The position numbers and the translations under genes were made by a program. From UBA1794 sp964439955 (GTDB lineage Bacteria; Bacteroidota; Bacteroidia; Bacteroidales; Bacteroidaceae), in the NCBI GenBank assembly GCA_964439955.1, contig CAYTPX010000002.1:62001-126000 (forward strand): 64,000 nucleotides of DNA, read 5' to 3'. The notes below the pieces were generated by a model. That model was not told where the DNA came from. It worked only from the letters and a program-made list of their open reading frames with translations, and did no database searches. Below, in pieces: positions 1 through 7,601 of the stretch (within the stretch, counting starts at the first letter, position 1; every line of letters starts with the position of its first letter).

Positions 1-377
1 TGGTCTTGCGGGAATTGATGAAAGCGAGTGCCCCGGTTTCGCTACAAGATGTGGAGTCAGGCCTCGATACGGTAGACCGTTCAACGATATTCCGTGCCTT
101 GGTCTTGTTTCGCGAGCATGGCTTGGTGCATGATATCGAGGATGGGAGCGGTTCGGTAAAGTACGAACTGTGTGAGAGCCCGGAGGATTGCTCCGTTGCC
201 GACATGCACCCCCACTTCTATTGCGAGCATTGCCACCAGACGTATTGCCTTGATTGCGAACATGTGCCGTTGGTCGCCTTGCCCGAGGGCTTCCTTTTGC
301 GCGGGGTGAACTATGTGTTGAAAGGCATTTGCCCGTCGTGCCGGGGAAAAAGGGAAGGAATACTTCGAGGCCATTGA
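1..377 (+). CDS. Fur-family metal-responsive repressor, 5' truncated by window edge
   Basis: Transcriptional repressor of the Fur/Zur/PerR family, which binds DNA as a dimer when loaded with metal. The reading frame is open to the first base of the window, so the true start lies outside. The visible part starts inside the winged helix (DRSTIFRALVLFREHGLV, the recognition helix and wing) and continues into the dimerisation domain with HPHFYCEHC and a C-terminal CPSC. These two CxxC pairs are the structural zinc site of the family. The sequence does not say which metal or signal it senses, so Fur, Zur and PerR are all possible. A perfect bidirectional hairpin follows the stop, and the next gene (rpmA) is convergent. 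Confidence 0.85.
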   Translation, partial: VLRELMKASAPVSLQDVESGLDTVDRSTIFRALVLFREHGLVHDIEDGSGSVKYELCESPEDCSVADMHPHFYCEHCHQTYCLDCEHVPLVALPEGFLLRGVNYVLKGICPSCRGKREGILRGH

Positions 378-426
378 AGCCCTCGTACCTTCCTTGCGAA
401 GCCGTTTGGCACGGTTCGCATAAGAT

Positions 427-481
427 AAAACCAAGAAGCCGCCAAAAGTCATACGACTTTCTTTGGCGGCTTCTTGGTTTT
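427..481. terminator. Perfect bidirectional terminator between fur and rpmA
   Basis: A 20-bp perfect stem (arms 427-446 and 462-481) flanked by A-rich and T-rich ends, so that both strands read as hairpin plus U tract. It lies between two convergent genes and can end both transcripts. Confidence 0.9.
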
Positions 482-498
482 AATTATAGCCGTTCGGG

Positions 499-765
499 TT
501 ATGCCTCTTCCTTGAGGGGAATGACCGAAACATAGCTGCGGTTCCCGCGGCCTTTCTTGAACGACACTGTGCCGTCGATAAGGGCAAACAAGGTATGGTC
601 TTTCCCCATGCCCATGTTCTCTCCGGGATTGTGCACGGTGCCTCTTTGACGCACGATGATGTTTCCGGCTTTGCAGAACTCGCCGCCGAAAATTTTCACG
701 CCTAATCTTTTGCTGTGTGATTCGCGTCCGTTCTTGGAACTTCCGACGCCTTTCTTATGTGCCAT
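499..765 (-). CDS. rpmA: 50S ribosomal protein L27
   Basis: Large-subunit protein whose N-terminus reaches the peptidyl-transferase centre. The 88-residue product begins MAHKKGVGSSKNGRES and contains GNIIVRQRGT and GKDHTLFALIDG, the L27 signatures. The start directly exposes the mature-like AHKKG terminus, so there is no cleavable N-extension of the kind found in Firmicutes. It lies 25 bp downstream of rplU in the same direction, the usual rplU-rpmA pair, and ends before a bidirectional terminator. Confidence 0.98.
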   Translation of the reverse strand: MAHKKGVGSSKNGRESHSKRLGVKIFGGEFCKAGNIIVRQRGTVHNPGENMGMGKDHTLFALIDGTVSFKKGRGNRSYVSVIPLKEEA

Positions 766-790
766 AATCTACTTCTTGTTTTCTTTAGGG

Positions 791-1108
791 TTACGCTACG
801 ATTTCTTTAATGCTGATTTGGGTAAACTGCTGGCGGTGGCCATTGAGTTTACGGTAGCCTTTTCTTCTTTTCTTATGGAAAACAAGCACCTTGTCGCCCT
901 TTACCAGCGGAGAAAGTACTTCAGCCACGACCTTCGCCCCTGCTATGGTAGGAACTCCTACGGTGATGTTTCCATCTTTGTCTACTAACAAAACTTTTTC
1001 AAACTCTACGGCACTTCCGGTTTCTGCCCCTTGGATGTGGTTGACGAAGAGTTTCTTTCCGGCCTCTACTTTGAACTGTTGGCCATTGATTTCTACAATT
1101 GCATACAT
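791..1108 (-). CDS. rplU: 50S ribosomal protein L21
   Basis: Large-subunit protein that binds 23S rRNA. The 105 residues begin MYAIVEINGQQFKVEAG and contain FHKKRRKGYRKLNGHRQQFTQISI, the basic C-terminal loop and strand typical of L21. It is the first gene of the rplU-rpmA operon. A -7 box lies at 1194-1201, giving a leader of about 80 nt with a small hairpin in it (see the leader entry). Confidence 0.98.
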   Translation of the reverse strand: MYAIVEINGQQFKVEAGKKLFVNHIQGAETGSAVEFEKVLLVDKDGNITVGVPTIAGAKVVAEVLSPLVKGDKVLVFHKKRRKGYRKLNGHRQQFTQISIKEIVA

Positions 1109-1201
1109 TGTGTGTGGTAAATTTGTAGGTTGGACCGGCAGGTGTAGCCCGTATGGGCTCGCTTTTTTCGACCTGTTGCGGAATAATTGGGTGCAAAAGT
1201 A
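1109..1201 (-). promoter_or_regulatory. rplU promoter and structured leader
   Basis: On the minus strand, TACTTTTG at 1201-1194 matches the Bacteroidetes -7 box TAnnTTTG. CTTG lies 20 nt upstream as a near match to the -33 TTTG. Transcription would start near 1187. The leader holds a small hairpin (AGCCC-ATAC-GGGCT). Ribosomal-protein leaders often bind their own product; here that is only a possibility. Confidence 0.6.
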
Positions 1202-1323
1202 ACGACTTTTTCAATTTTGCGCAAGCAGGGACGGAGAAAAAAGTGCTTTTCCCCTCTCATTTTGTCGTGTTTTTAATCTGGATGAGGGGTAGGGCGGTTA
1301 TTTTGCGTTAGGGGAAGGTATGG

Positions 1324-1455
1324 AAAGTACGGGTACTTTTGAGAAAAAGTGCAGGAGGTTTCCTAAAATAGGTGCAGTCCTTTTTCCGGCTTGCCCGATG
1401 GGGAGGCTGTGCGTGCGCAGCGGGAAGGCTGCCTTGGGGCATGCTGCTTTTCCCC
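1324..1455. repeat. Degenerate 22-nt-period intergenic array (locus 1)
   Basis: Six consecutive 22-nt blocks. AAAGTAC at 1324 and AAAGTGC at 1346 are spaced exactly 22 nt, and the next block has AGGTGC at 1370. Each block carries an A-rich or T-rich core such as GAGAAAAAGTGCAGG or TCCTTTTTCCGG. The later blocks are more diverged. The spacer between rplU and the 33-codon gene otherwise holds no convincing gene. Confidence 0.55.
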
Positions 1456-1468
1456 GACGCGGCAAGGC

Positions 1469-1498
1469 AAAAAAACAGCCCGGCATCGCTGTCGGGCC
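1469..1498 (-). terminator. Intrinsic terminator of the 33-codon gene
   Basis: Read on the minus strand, GGCCCGACA and TGCCGGGCT pair around a GCGA tetraloop (1498-1477, one A-C mismatch). Seven T residues follow at 1475-1469. It lies about 55 nt after the stop codon of the small gene. Confidence 0.85.
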
Positions 1499-1551
1499 GT
1501 TCTTGAAGGTAAAGTAGTTAATAACTCATTCTCTAAATTTAAAAAGGCTTC

Positions 1552-1653
1552 TTAGAGCGACGGATTGTTCGTTGCGGTGAAGCCATACAAGCGCAAGATG
1601 TTATCCTCGATCTTGTGCATGTTTTCTTTGAAAACGGATTCAATCTTTCTCAT
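1552..1653 (-). CDS. Small 33-residue protein of unknown function
   Basis: I do not recognise this protein. Reading from ATG at 1653 gives 33 residues starting MRKIESVFKENMHKIEDN and ending in TNNPSL. It has no signal peptide or membrane segment. The N-terminal two thirds is rich in K, E and I/L and could form an amphipathic helix. Support for a real gene comes from context: a perfect TATATTTG -7 box 31 nt upstream of the start, an A/T-rich leader, and a clean intrinsic terminator just after the stop. Together these make a self-contained unit of roughly 200 nt between mfd and rplU, all on the same strand. It could instead be a leader peptide or part of a small RNA. Confidence 0.6.
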   Translation of the reverse strand: MRKIESVFKENMHKIEDNILRLYGFTATNNPSL

Positions 1654-1683
1654 AGCTAATACCTATTTTTATGTTTGACAGCA

Positions 1684-1719
1684 CAAATATAAGGCTTTCC
1701 CTGCATGAACCGTGTCAAA
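1684..1719 (-). promoter_or_regulatory. Promoter of the 33-codon gene
   Basis: The minus strand has TATATTTG at 1691-1684, an exact -7 box. TTTG lies at 1719-1716 with a 24-nt spacer, longer than the usual 19-21. The start site would be near 1677, giving a leader of about 24 nt. Confidence 0.65.
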
Positions 1720-1777
1720 CCCTCTCTGTTTTTAACTTTTATTTTATGCTGTACGACATAAATATGGCATTCCCGTC

Positions 1778-4700
1778 TCATTTCTGTTGCACTAACGCGT
1801 TGTACATGCGGGTCAGTATGCGGTCGGCTTCCTCCACGGAGGGGACTCCGATGTGGCGCAAACTTCTTTTGCCCCCGTTTTCACGTAAAGAGCATAACTT
1901 GGAATGGGCTTGGACATAGGATATGATGGCCCCGAACGTGTCGCTCTGGTAGTAATAGTCCGCATTGGGCCGGCTGACAAAGTAGAGCCACATTTGGCCG
2001 TTCTTGAGGAGAATCCGTTCGATTCCAAGGCGGCACGCCAGTCGGCGCAGGGGGGCGATACGCAAAAGCTCTTCGCCCTCGGGCGGAATGGAGCCGAAGC
2101 GGTCTTCCAGGCGATGGCGAAATTCGGAAAGTTCCTTGTCGGTGTGCAAGTTGTCGAGCTCCCGGTAGAGAAGCATGCGTTCACTGCTGCCAGGGATGTA
2201 GCTTTCCGGGAAAAGAAGCTCCAAGTCGCTGTCTACTGTACACTCGTCCACGTAATTCTCCCCCTCCATGTTGGAGTCGGGACGGTCGGGGGTATAGAGT
2301 CCGGCAAATTCTTCTGTCTTCAATTCATGCACGGCTTGGGAGAGAATCTTCTGGTAGGTCTCGTAACCTACGTCGGCAATGAATCCGCTTTGCTCCGACC
2401 CGAGCAGGTTGCCCGCCCCGCGTATGTCCAAGTCTTGCAAGGCAATGTGGAAGCCGCTGCCCAAGTCGCTGAATTCTTCCAAGGCCTGTAGCCTGCGGCG
2501 GCTTTCGTCGGGCAACGAGGAAAGGGGCGGGGCCAGCAGGTAGCAGAAAGCCTTCCGGTTGCTGCGCCCTACACGGCCGCGCAATTGATGCAAGTCGCTC
2601 AACCCGAAGTTCTGCGCATTGTCGATAATAATGGTGTTTACATTGGAAATGTCAATACCATTTTCAATAATGGAAGTCGCTATCAGCACATCGTACTCGT
2701 CATTTACAAAATCGAAGATAGCCTGTTCCAGAGCTTTCGGCTCCATTTGCCCGTGGGCGATGCAGATTCGCGCGTCCGGCACAAGGCGCTGGATACGCGC
2801 GCTTAGTTCTTGCATGTCGCGCACACGGTTGTGTACGAAAAATACTTGGCCTCCCCGGCTCATCTCGAAGCCGATCGCATCGGCGATGAGGTGCTCGTCG
2901 AAGGTATGGATCTCGGTTAGGATCGGATATCGGTTGGGGGGTGGCGTATTGATGACAGACAAATCCCGCGCGCCCATTAGGGAAAATTGGAGTGTCCGTG
3001 GAATCGGGGTCGCACTCAGGGTAAGTGTATCGACATTAACCCGCAGTTGCCGAAGTTTTTCCTTTACGCTGACACCAAATTTCTGCTCCTCGTCAATGAT
3101 TAGCAGGCCTAAATCCTTGAAATGCACCCGCGATCCTATAAGGGCATGCGTGCCTACGAGGATTTGTATCTCTCCTGCTGCCAGATCTTTGAGCAGGAGG
3201 TTTGTTTCTTTGGTTGTGCGTCCCCGGCTGAGATAGTCTACCCGGCAGGGGAAATCCTTGAGCCGTTGGCTAAAAGTCTTATAGTGCTGCAAGGCCAATA
3301 CGGTGGTAGGTACCAACACTGCGACTTGCTTCCCGTCGGTCGCGGCCTTGAAAGCCGCCCGTATCGCCACCTCGGTTTTGCCGAAGCCTACGTCGCCGCA
3401 GACAAGGCGGTCCATGGGTGTGGGGCTTTCCATGTCGTGCTTGATGGCTTGGGTGGCTTTGAGTTGGTCGGGAGTGTCTTCGTAAATGAACGATGCCTCT
3501 AACTCGTGTTGCAGGAAACTGTCGGGGCTGAAAGCGAATCCTTTGGTTTCTTTCCGCTGGGCGTAGAGCCGGATGAGGTCGCGGGCTATGTCCTTTATCT
3601 TTTTCTTCGTCCGCTCTTTCATTTTCTCCCATGCCCCCGTACCCAACTTGCTGATGTGGGGCGGTTCACCCTCGCGCCCTTTGAATTTCGAGAGCTTGTG
3701 GAGGGAATGGATGGACACGAAAACCACGTCGTCCCCTTGGTAAACCAGTTTGATGGCTTCCTGTGTGGCGCCTCCGTTTACGGGAAGCCGCACCAAACCC
3801 GCGAAGCGACCGATGCCGTGGTCTATGTGGGTCACGTAGTCGCCCATGCGGAACGATTGGATTTCTTTTAGGGTCAATGCGGCTTTTCCCGTGCGTGCCT
3901 TGTCGCTACGCAGGTTGTATTTGTGGAAGCGGTCGAAAAGCTGGTGGTCGGTGAAGAAACAAATTTTCAAGGTCTCGTCGTAGTAACCCCCGTGCAGCGT
4001 GTAGCCGAGTGAGAAGAGGGGTATCGGGTCGCCCTTGTCGGCAAAGATGTTCCGGATGCGTTCCACCTGTTTCCCGCTGTCAGTACATATATATAAGGAA
4101 TACCCATGGCTGAGGAAAGAGTGGAATGCTTCGCCCGCCAAGTTGAAGTTCTTGTGGAAAAGGGGTTGGGGATGGCACGAGAAAGGGACGGAGGCTTGCG
4201 AATCGGGCGAAGCGTGGACGCCGAACTCGTAGCGTACGAAACGGCTTAGGGCGGGATTCCACACCTCTTCAGGCACCAAGAGCGCATGCAGGTCATGGCT
4301 TCCGCTTGGTTCTTCCGCCCCCCCAAGTTCATCTTGCCTCGCGACGACCGCTTGTTCCGTGAAAGACGCCTCCATCAGCCTCTGCATCTTCTCATGCAGT
4401 TGCTCGTAGCTTTTCACCCCTACGACCGTATCCTGCGGGAGGAAATCCCACAGCCCGTCGGGATTCCCGCCTGTGGTGTGCCCCAACTCCGGGATAACCG
4501 CAATCTCCGCAAGGGAATCCCTTGAGAGCTGCGTTTCTACCTCAAACGTCCGTATGCTTTCCACCTCGTTCCCAAAAAAGTCGATACGGTAGGGATATTC
4601 CGAAGAAAACGAGAAAATGTCAAGAATGCTGCCCCTTACCGCAAATTGGCCGGGTTCGTACACGTAGTCTTCCCGCCGGAATCCCAACCCGGCAAGGTGC

Positions 4701-5191
4701 TTGGCCAGTGCAGTCAAGTCCGTTTCCTGCCCGGCACGCAGGTATAGCGTGTTCTCGTCCAGTTGTTTGCGCGAGATGGCCCGTTCGGCCAATGCCTCGG
4801 GGAAGGTAACCACGATGAGCGCCCCGTCCCTCTTTTGCAGGCGTGCCAGCACTTCGGTGCGTAATATTTCGTTTGCCGCATCTTTCTGCCCGTAGCGGAT
4901 GGAACGGCGGAAGGAGGAGGGGAAAAAAAGTACCTGCCGTTCACCTTGTATCTGTACCAGGTCGTGATAGAAGTAGCCCGCCTCTTCCGGGTCGTCGAGC
5001 ACGTAGAGCAGCGAGTGCCCCAGCCGCGCGAACAACGCCGAGGCTACGGCTGCGGAAGCCGAGGCGCAAAGGCCTTGGGCATGGCACGAGTGGACAGCAG
5101 GATCGGAGAGGGTTCGGGCTAATGCTTGTAGCGAAGGATGCCGGGTATATGACTCTTGTAAATCGAATACGTCCATAAAGGTGGGAAACAT
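1778..5191 (-). CDS. mfd: Transcription-repair coupling factor Mfd
   Basis: Removes RNA polymerase stalled at DNA lesions and recruits UvrA for nucleotide excision repair. At 1137 residues it is full length. The order is: UvrB-homology module near the N-terminus (FFPSSFRRSIRYGQ, then EPGQFAVRGSILDIF), polymerase-interaction domain (GDYVTHIDHGIGRFAGL), RecG-like translocase with Walker A GDVGFGKTE near residue 600 and DEEQ near 698, SATPIPRTL, and motif VI LHQLRGRVGRS; a C-terminal TRCF domain ends the protein. ATG at 5191 is used, and an alternative is MDVFDLQ at 5176. The leader contains a 22-nt-period repeat array abutting the start codon. uvrA is elsewhere in the window. Confidence 0.97.
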   Translation of the reverse strand: MFPTFMDVFDLQESYTRHPSLQALARTLSDPAVHSCHAQGLCASASAAVASALFARLGHSLLYVLDDPEEAGYFYHDLVQIQGERQVLFFPSSFRRSIRYGQKDAANEILRTEVLARLQKRDGALIVVTFPEALAERAISRKQLDENTLYLRAGQETDLTALAKHLAGLGFRREDYVYEPGQFAVRGSILDIFSFSSEYPYRIDFFGNEVESIRTFEVETQLSRDSLAEIAVIPELGHTTGGNPDGLWDFLPQDTVVGVKSYEQLHEKMQRLMEASFTEQAVVARQDELGGAEEPSGSHDLHALLVPEEVWNPALSRFVRYEFGVHASPDSQASVPFSCHPQPLFHKNFNLAGEAFHSFLSHGYSLYICTDSGKQVERIRNIFADKGDPIPLFSLGYTLHGGYYDETLKICFFTDHQLFDRFHKYNLRSDKARTGKAALTLKEIQSFRMGDYVTHIDHGIGRFAGLVRLPVNGGATQEAIKLVYQGDDVVFVSIHSLHKLSKFKGREGEPPHISKLGTGAWEKMKERTKKKIKDIARDLIRLYAQRKETKGFAFSPDSFLQHELEASFIYEDTPDQLKATQAIKHDMESPTPMDRLVCGDVGFGKTEVAIRAAFKAATDGKQVAVLVPTTVLALQHYKTFSQRLKDFPCRVDYLSRGRTTKETNLLLKDLAAGEIQILVGTHALIGSRVHFKDLGLLIIDEEQKFGVSVKEKLRQLRVNVDTLTLSATPIPRTLQFSLMGARDLSVINTPPPNRYPILTEIHTFDEHLIADAIGFEMSRGGQVFFVHNRVRDMQELSARIQRLVPDARICIAHGQMEPKALEQAIFDFVNDEYDVLIATSIIENGIDISNVNTIIIDNAQNFGLSDLHQLRGRVGRSNRKAFCYLLAPPLSSLPDESRRRLQALEEFSDLGSGFHIALQDLDIRGAGNLLGSEQSGFIADVGYETYQKILSQAVHELKTEEFAGLYTPDRPDSNMEGENYVDECTVDSDLELLFPESYIPGSSERMLLYRELDNLHTDKELSEFRHRLEDRFGSIPPEGEELLRIAPLRRLACRLGIERILLKNGQMWLYFVSRPNADYYYQSDTFGAIISYVQAHSKLCSLRENGGKRSLRHIGVPSVEEADRILTRMYNALVQQK

Positions 5192-5193
5192 AT

Positions 5194-5259
5194 GGCACTT
5201 TTCCCGGATTCCGCTGGCACTTTTTCCCGGGCCATGCGGCGGAAAAGAGACAAAGTGCC
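5194..5259. repeat. Degenerate 22-nt tandem array inside the mfd leader (locus 2)
   Basis: Three 22-nt units at 5194, 5216 and 5238. The first two begin GGCACTTTTCCCGG and GGCACTTTTTCCCGG in exact 22-nt register. The third carries the inverse end, AAAGTGCC. Read on the mfd strand, the core is CCGGGAAAAAGTGCC. The array begins 2 nt from the mfd start codon. Confidence 0.75.
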
Positions 5260-5272
5260 TCTAATTTCTGCG

Positions 5273-5280
5273 CAAAAATA
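5273..5280 (-). promoter_or_regulatory. mfd -7 box
   Basis: The minus strand reads TATTTTTG, an exact TAnnTTTG match. Transcription would start near 5266, so the 22-nt array (5194-5259) would be transcribed in the mfd leader. Confidence 0.6.
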
Positions 5281-5323
5281 CTAAAAAACAGAAGAATCCT
5301 TTCTGCTTGCTAACGAAAAACAC

Positions 5324-5331
5324 TACTTTTG
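5324..5331 (+). promoter_or_regulatory. -7 box for the glycosyltransferase-pyrC operon
   Basis: TACTTTTG matches TAnnTTTG exactly. It overlaps the TTG at 5329, which rules that codon out as the start and supports ATG at 5359. Confidence 0.7.
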
Positions 5332-5358
5332 TACTTCACAACGGCACTCGATTCCCCT

Positions 5359-6159
5359 ATGCAAGACACAGATAGTTTAGTAATCATCCCGACCTATAAC
5401 GAGAAAGAAAACGTGGAGAACATCATCCGGGCAGTGTTAGGCCTGGAGAAGGCGTTTCATGTCTTGATCATCGACGACGGTTCGCCGGATGGCACGGCAC
5501 AGATAGTGGAACGGCTCATTGGGGAACCTGCCCTGTCCGACCGCCTGTTTATCCTGAAAAGGAAAGGGAAGTTAGGATTGGGAACGGCTTATATCGCCGG
5601 TTTCAAGTGGGCTATCGGGCATGGCTACGACTATATCTTCGAAATGGACGCCGATTTCTCCCACGACCCGAACGACCTGCCCCGCCTCTATCGGGCTTGC
5701 TGCGAAGAAGGGGCGGACGTGGCCATAGGCTCCCGCTACATAACGGGCGTGAACGTGGTGAATTGGCCGATGGGGCGCGTGCTCATGTCGTATTTCGCTT
5801 CCAAGTATGTGCGTATCATCACAGGGCTCAAGATACACGACACTACCGCGGGGTTCGTATGCTACCGCAGGAAAGTGCTGGAAACCATCGACCTCGACCA
5901 AGTACACTTCAAGGGTTATGCCTTCCAGATAGAGATGAAGTATACGGCCCATGAGCTTGGATTCAAGATAAAGGAAATCTCCGTCATTTTTACAAACCGG
6001 GTTCTGGGGAACTCCAAGATGAGCCGAGGAATCTTCGGCGAGGCCGTATTCGGGGTGATACGCCTGAAGATGGGCTCGATAAAGCGGAGGATAAGAAAAA
6101 TGCGACAGAGGTTGAAAGATACATACCATAATTGTACCCACGATACGGATGAGTTATAG
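5359..6159 (+). CDS. Polyprenol monophosphomannose synthase-like GT2 glycosyltransferase
   Basis: Family 2 glycosyltransferase of the dolichol/polyprenol-phosphate mannose synthase type, which transfers a sugar from a nucleotide donor to polyprenyl phosphate at the cytoplasmic membrane face. The 266 residues begin MQDTDSLVIIPTYNEKENV and contain IIDDGSPDGT (nucleotide site) and FEMDADFSHDPNDLPRL, the DxD-like metal site. It lacks the C-terminal membrane segments seen in some relatives. ATG at 5359 is chosen because the upstream TTG falls within the -7 box at 5324-5331. The 3' end overlaps pyrC by 11 nt, so the two are probably one operon. Donor and acceptor sugars cannot be read from the sequence. 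Confidence 0.88.
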   Translation: MQDTDSLVIIPTYNEKENVENIIRAVLGLEKAFHVLIIDDGSPDGTAQIVERLIGEPALSDRLFILKRKGKLGLGTAYIAGFKWAIGHGYDYIFEMDADFSHDPNDLPRLYRACCEEGADVAIGSRYITGVNVVNWPMGRVLMSYFASKYVRIITGLKIHDTTAGFVCYRRKVLETIDLDQVHFKGYAFQIEMKYTAHELGFKIKEISVIFTNRVLGNSKMSRGIFGEAVFGVIRLKMGSIKRRIRKMRQRLKDTYHNCTHDTDEL

Positions 6160-7561
6160 GACACTTATTAAGGACGCCACACTGGTCAATGAAGGGCGCG
6201 TATGTCAGGGACATGTCCTCATAGAGGGCGAACACATCGCAGAAGTCGTTTCCCCTGCGGGGAAAGACGAAGAGCCACGGCACTTCTTGGAAAAAGCGGC
6301 AACGGAAATGGCCCAAACCGGCAGCGGAAATCTGGAGACCATAGAAGCCAAGGGGTTGTTGCTGCTCCCCGGAGTCATCGACGACCATGTACACTTCCGC
6401 GACCCGGGCTTGACCTATAAGGCTGACATCGAGAGCGAGAGCCGGGCGGCGGCGGCGGGCGGGGTCACTTCCTACATGGACATGCCCAACTGCGTGCCGC
6501 CCACCGTCACGGAAGAAGCGTTGGAGGCCAAGTTCCGCCGTGCCGGGGAAGCCAGCAGGGTGAACTATTCGTTCTATTTCGGGGCGACCAACGAGAATGC
6601 CTCCTCCCTGGAGAAACTTTCTTCGCTTGCCCATCGCCCGTGCGGGGTGAAGCTCTTTATGGGTTCCAGTACGGGAAACATGTTGGTAGACAGGCGCGAA
6701 TCGCTCGAACGGGTGTTTGCCGGGACAGATATGCTCATCGCGGCGCATTGCGAGGATACGTCCATCGTGGACCGCAATATGGAGTTCTTCCGCCAGCAAT
6801 ATCCCGGCGACGCCGAAAGCGCCGCCCCGGCAGCCCTCCACGCGCGGATACGCAACGAGGAGGCTTGCTATGCCTCGTCGGCACAGGCTGTGGAACTGGC
6901 CGAGAAGTACGGTGCCCGCTTGCATGTCCTGCATGTGACGACGGCCCGGGAGCTGTCCCTTTTCTCGAGCCGCCCCTTGGAAGAAAAGAAAATCACGTCC
7001 GAGGCCTGCCTGGCGCACCTGTTGTTCAGCATGGAAGACTATGGGAAATTGGGAAACCGCATCAAGTGCAATCCTTCTGTCAAACAGGCTTCCGACCGGG
7101 AAGCCTTGCGGAAGGCGTTGAGGGAAGGAAGGATTGACGTGGTGGCCACCGACCATGCGCCCCACCTCCTTTCCGAAAAGGGACAAAGTGTCTTCCGCGC
7201 GGTATCGGGCATGCCTATGGTCCAGTTTTCGCTCATCGCCATGTTGGACTTGTGCACGGAAGGGGTATTCGACTATCCTACGGTCGTAGAAAAGATGTGC
7301 CATGCCCCTGCCCGTTTGTTCCGCATCGGGAATCGGGGCTACCTGCGCAAAGGATACCAAGCCGACCTCGTTTTGGTAGACCCGGAAGCGGAGTGGACGC
7401 TCTGCCGCGGGGACATCTTGGGCAAGTGCGGGTGGTCGCCCTTGGAAGGCCATGCCTTCCACCACCGGGTCGTGGCGACATGGGTGAACGGGCATAAGGC
7501 ATATGACTGGGGCTGCCCGGTGGAGGACTGCCGGGGACAGGAGCTTTGCTTCTCGGAATAA
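6149..7561 (+). CDS. pyrC: Dihydroorotase
   Basis: Cyclises N-carbamoyl-aspartate to dihydroorotate in pyrimidine synthesis. The amidohydrolase metal ligands are visible: DDHVHFRDPG near residue 80, GVKLFMGSSTGN with the lysine that is carboxylated, AHCED, LHVTT and TDHAPH. At 470 residues it matches the long type I bacterial enzyme; allantoinase is a related possibility, but the sequence follows Bacteroidetes dihydroorotases. Its start lies inside the last codons of the glycosyltransferase gene, a translational-coupling arrangement. Confidence 0.92.
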   Translation: MSYRTLIKDATLVNEGRVCQGHVLIEGEHIAEVVSPAGKDEEPRHFLEKAATEMAQTGSGNLETIEAKGLLLLPGVIDDHVHFRDPGLTYKADIESESRAAAAGGVTSYMDMPNCVPPTVTEEALEAKFRRAGEASRVNYSFYFGATNENASSLEKLSSLAHRPCGVKLFMGSSTGNMLVDRRESLERVFAGTDMLIAAHCEDTSIVDRNMEFFRQQYPGDAESAAPAALHARIRNEEACYASSAQAVELAEKYGARLHVLHVTTARELSLFSSRPLEEKKITSEACLAHLLFSMEDYGKLGNRIKCNPSVKQASDREALRKALREGRIDVVATDHAPHLLSEKGQSVFRAVSGMPMVQFSLIAMLDLCTEGVFDYPTVVEKMCHAPARLFRIGNRGYLRKGYQADLVLVDPEAEWTLCRGDILGKCGWSPLEGHAFHHRVVATWVNGHKAYDWGCPVEDCRGQELCFSE

Positions 7562-7601
7562 TCCTGTTTTTTCTAATTTGCCATACGACATAAGAAAAGA
7601 G

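Noticed and set aside
1298..1517. Overlapping short frames in the rplU-mfd spacer on both strands
   Set aside because: They run through the 22-nt array and the terminator hairpin, with no promoter or protein-like composition; only the 33-codon gene further on is supported.
5194..5259. CRISPR array in the 22-nt repeats
   Set aside because: No constant repeat with unique spacers, units abut directly and are degenerate, and no cas genes are present.
5990..7591. Long minus-strand frame (533 codons) opposite the glycosyltransferase and pyrC
   Set aside because: Shadow of two well-supported genes; its composition reflects the complement of high-GC codons.
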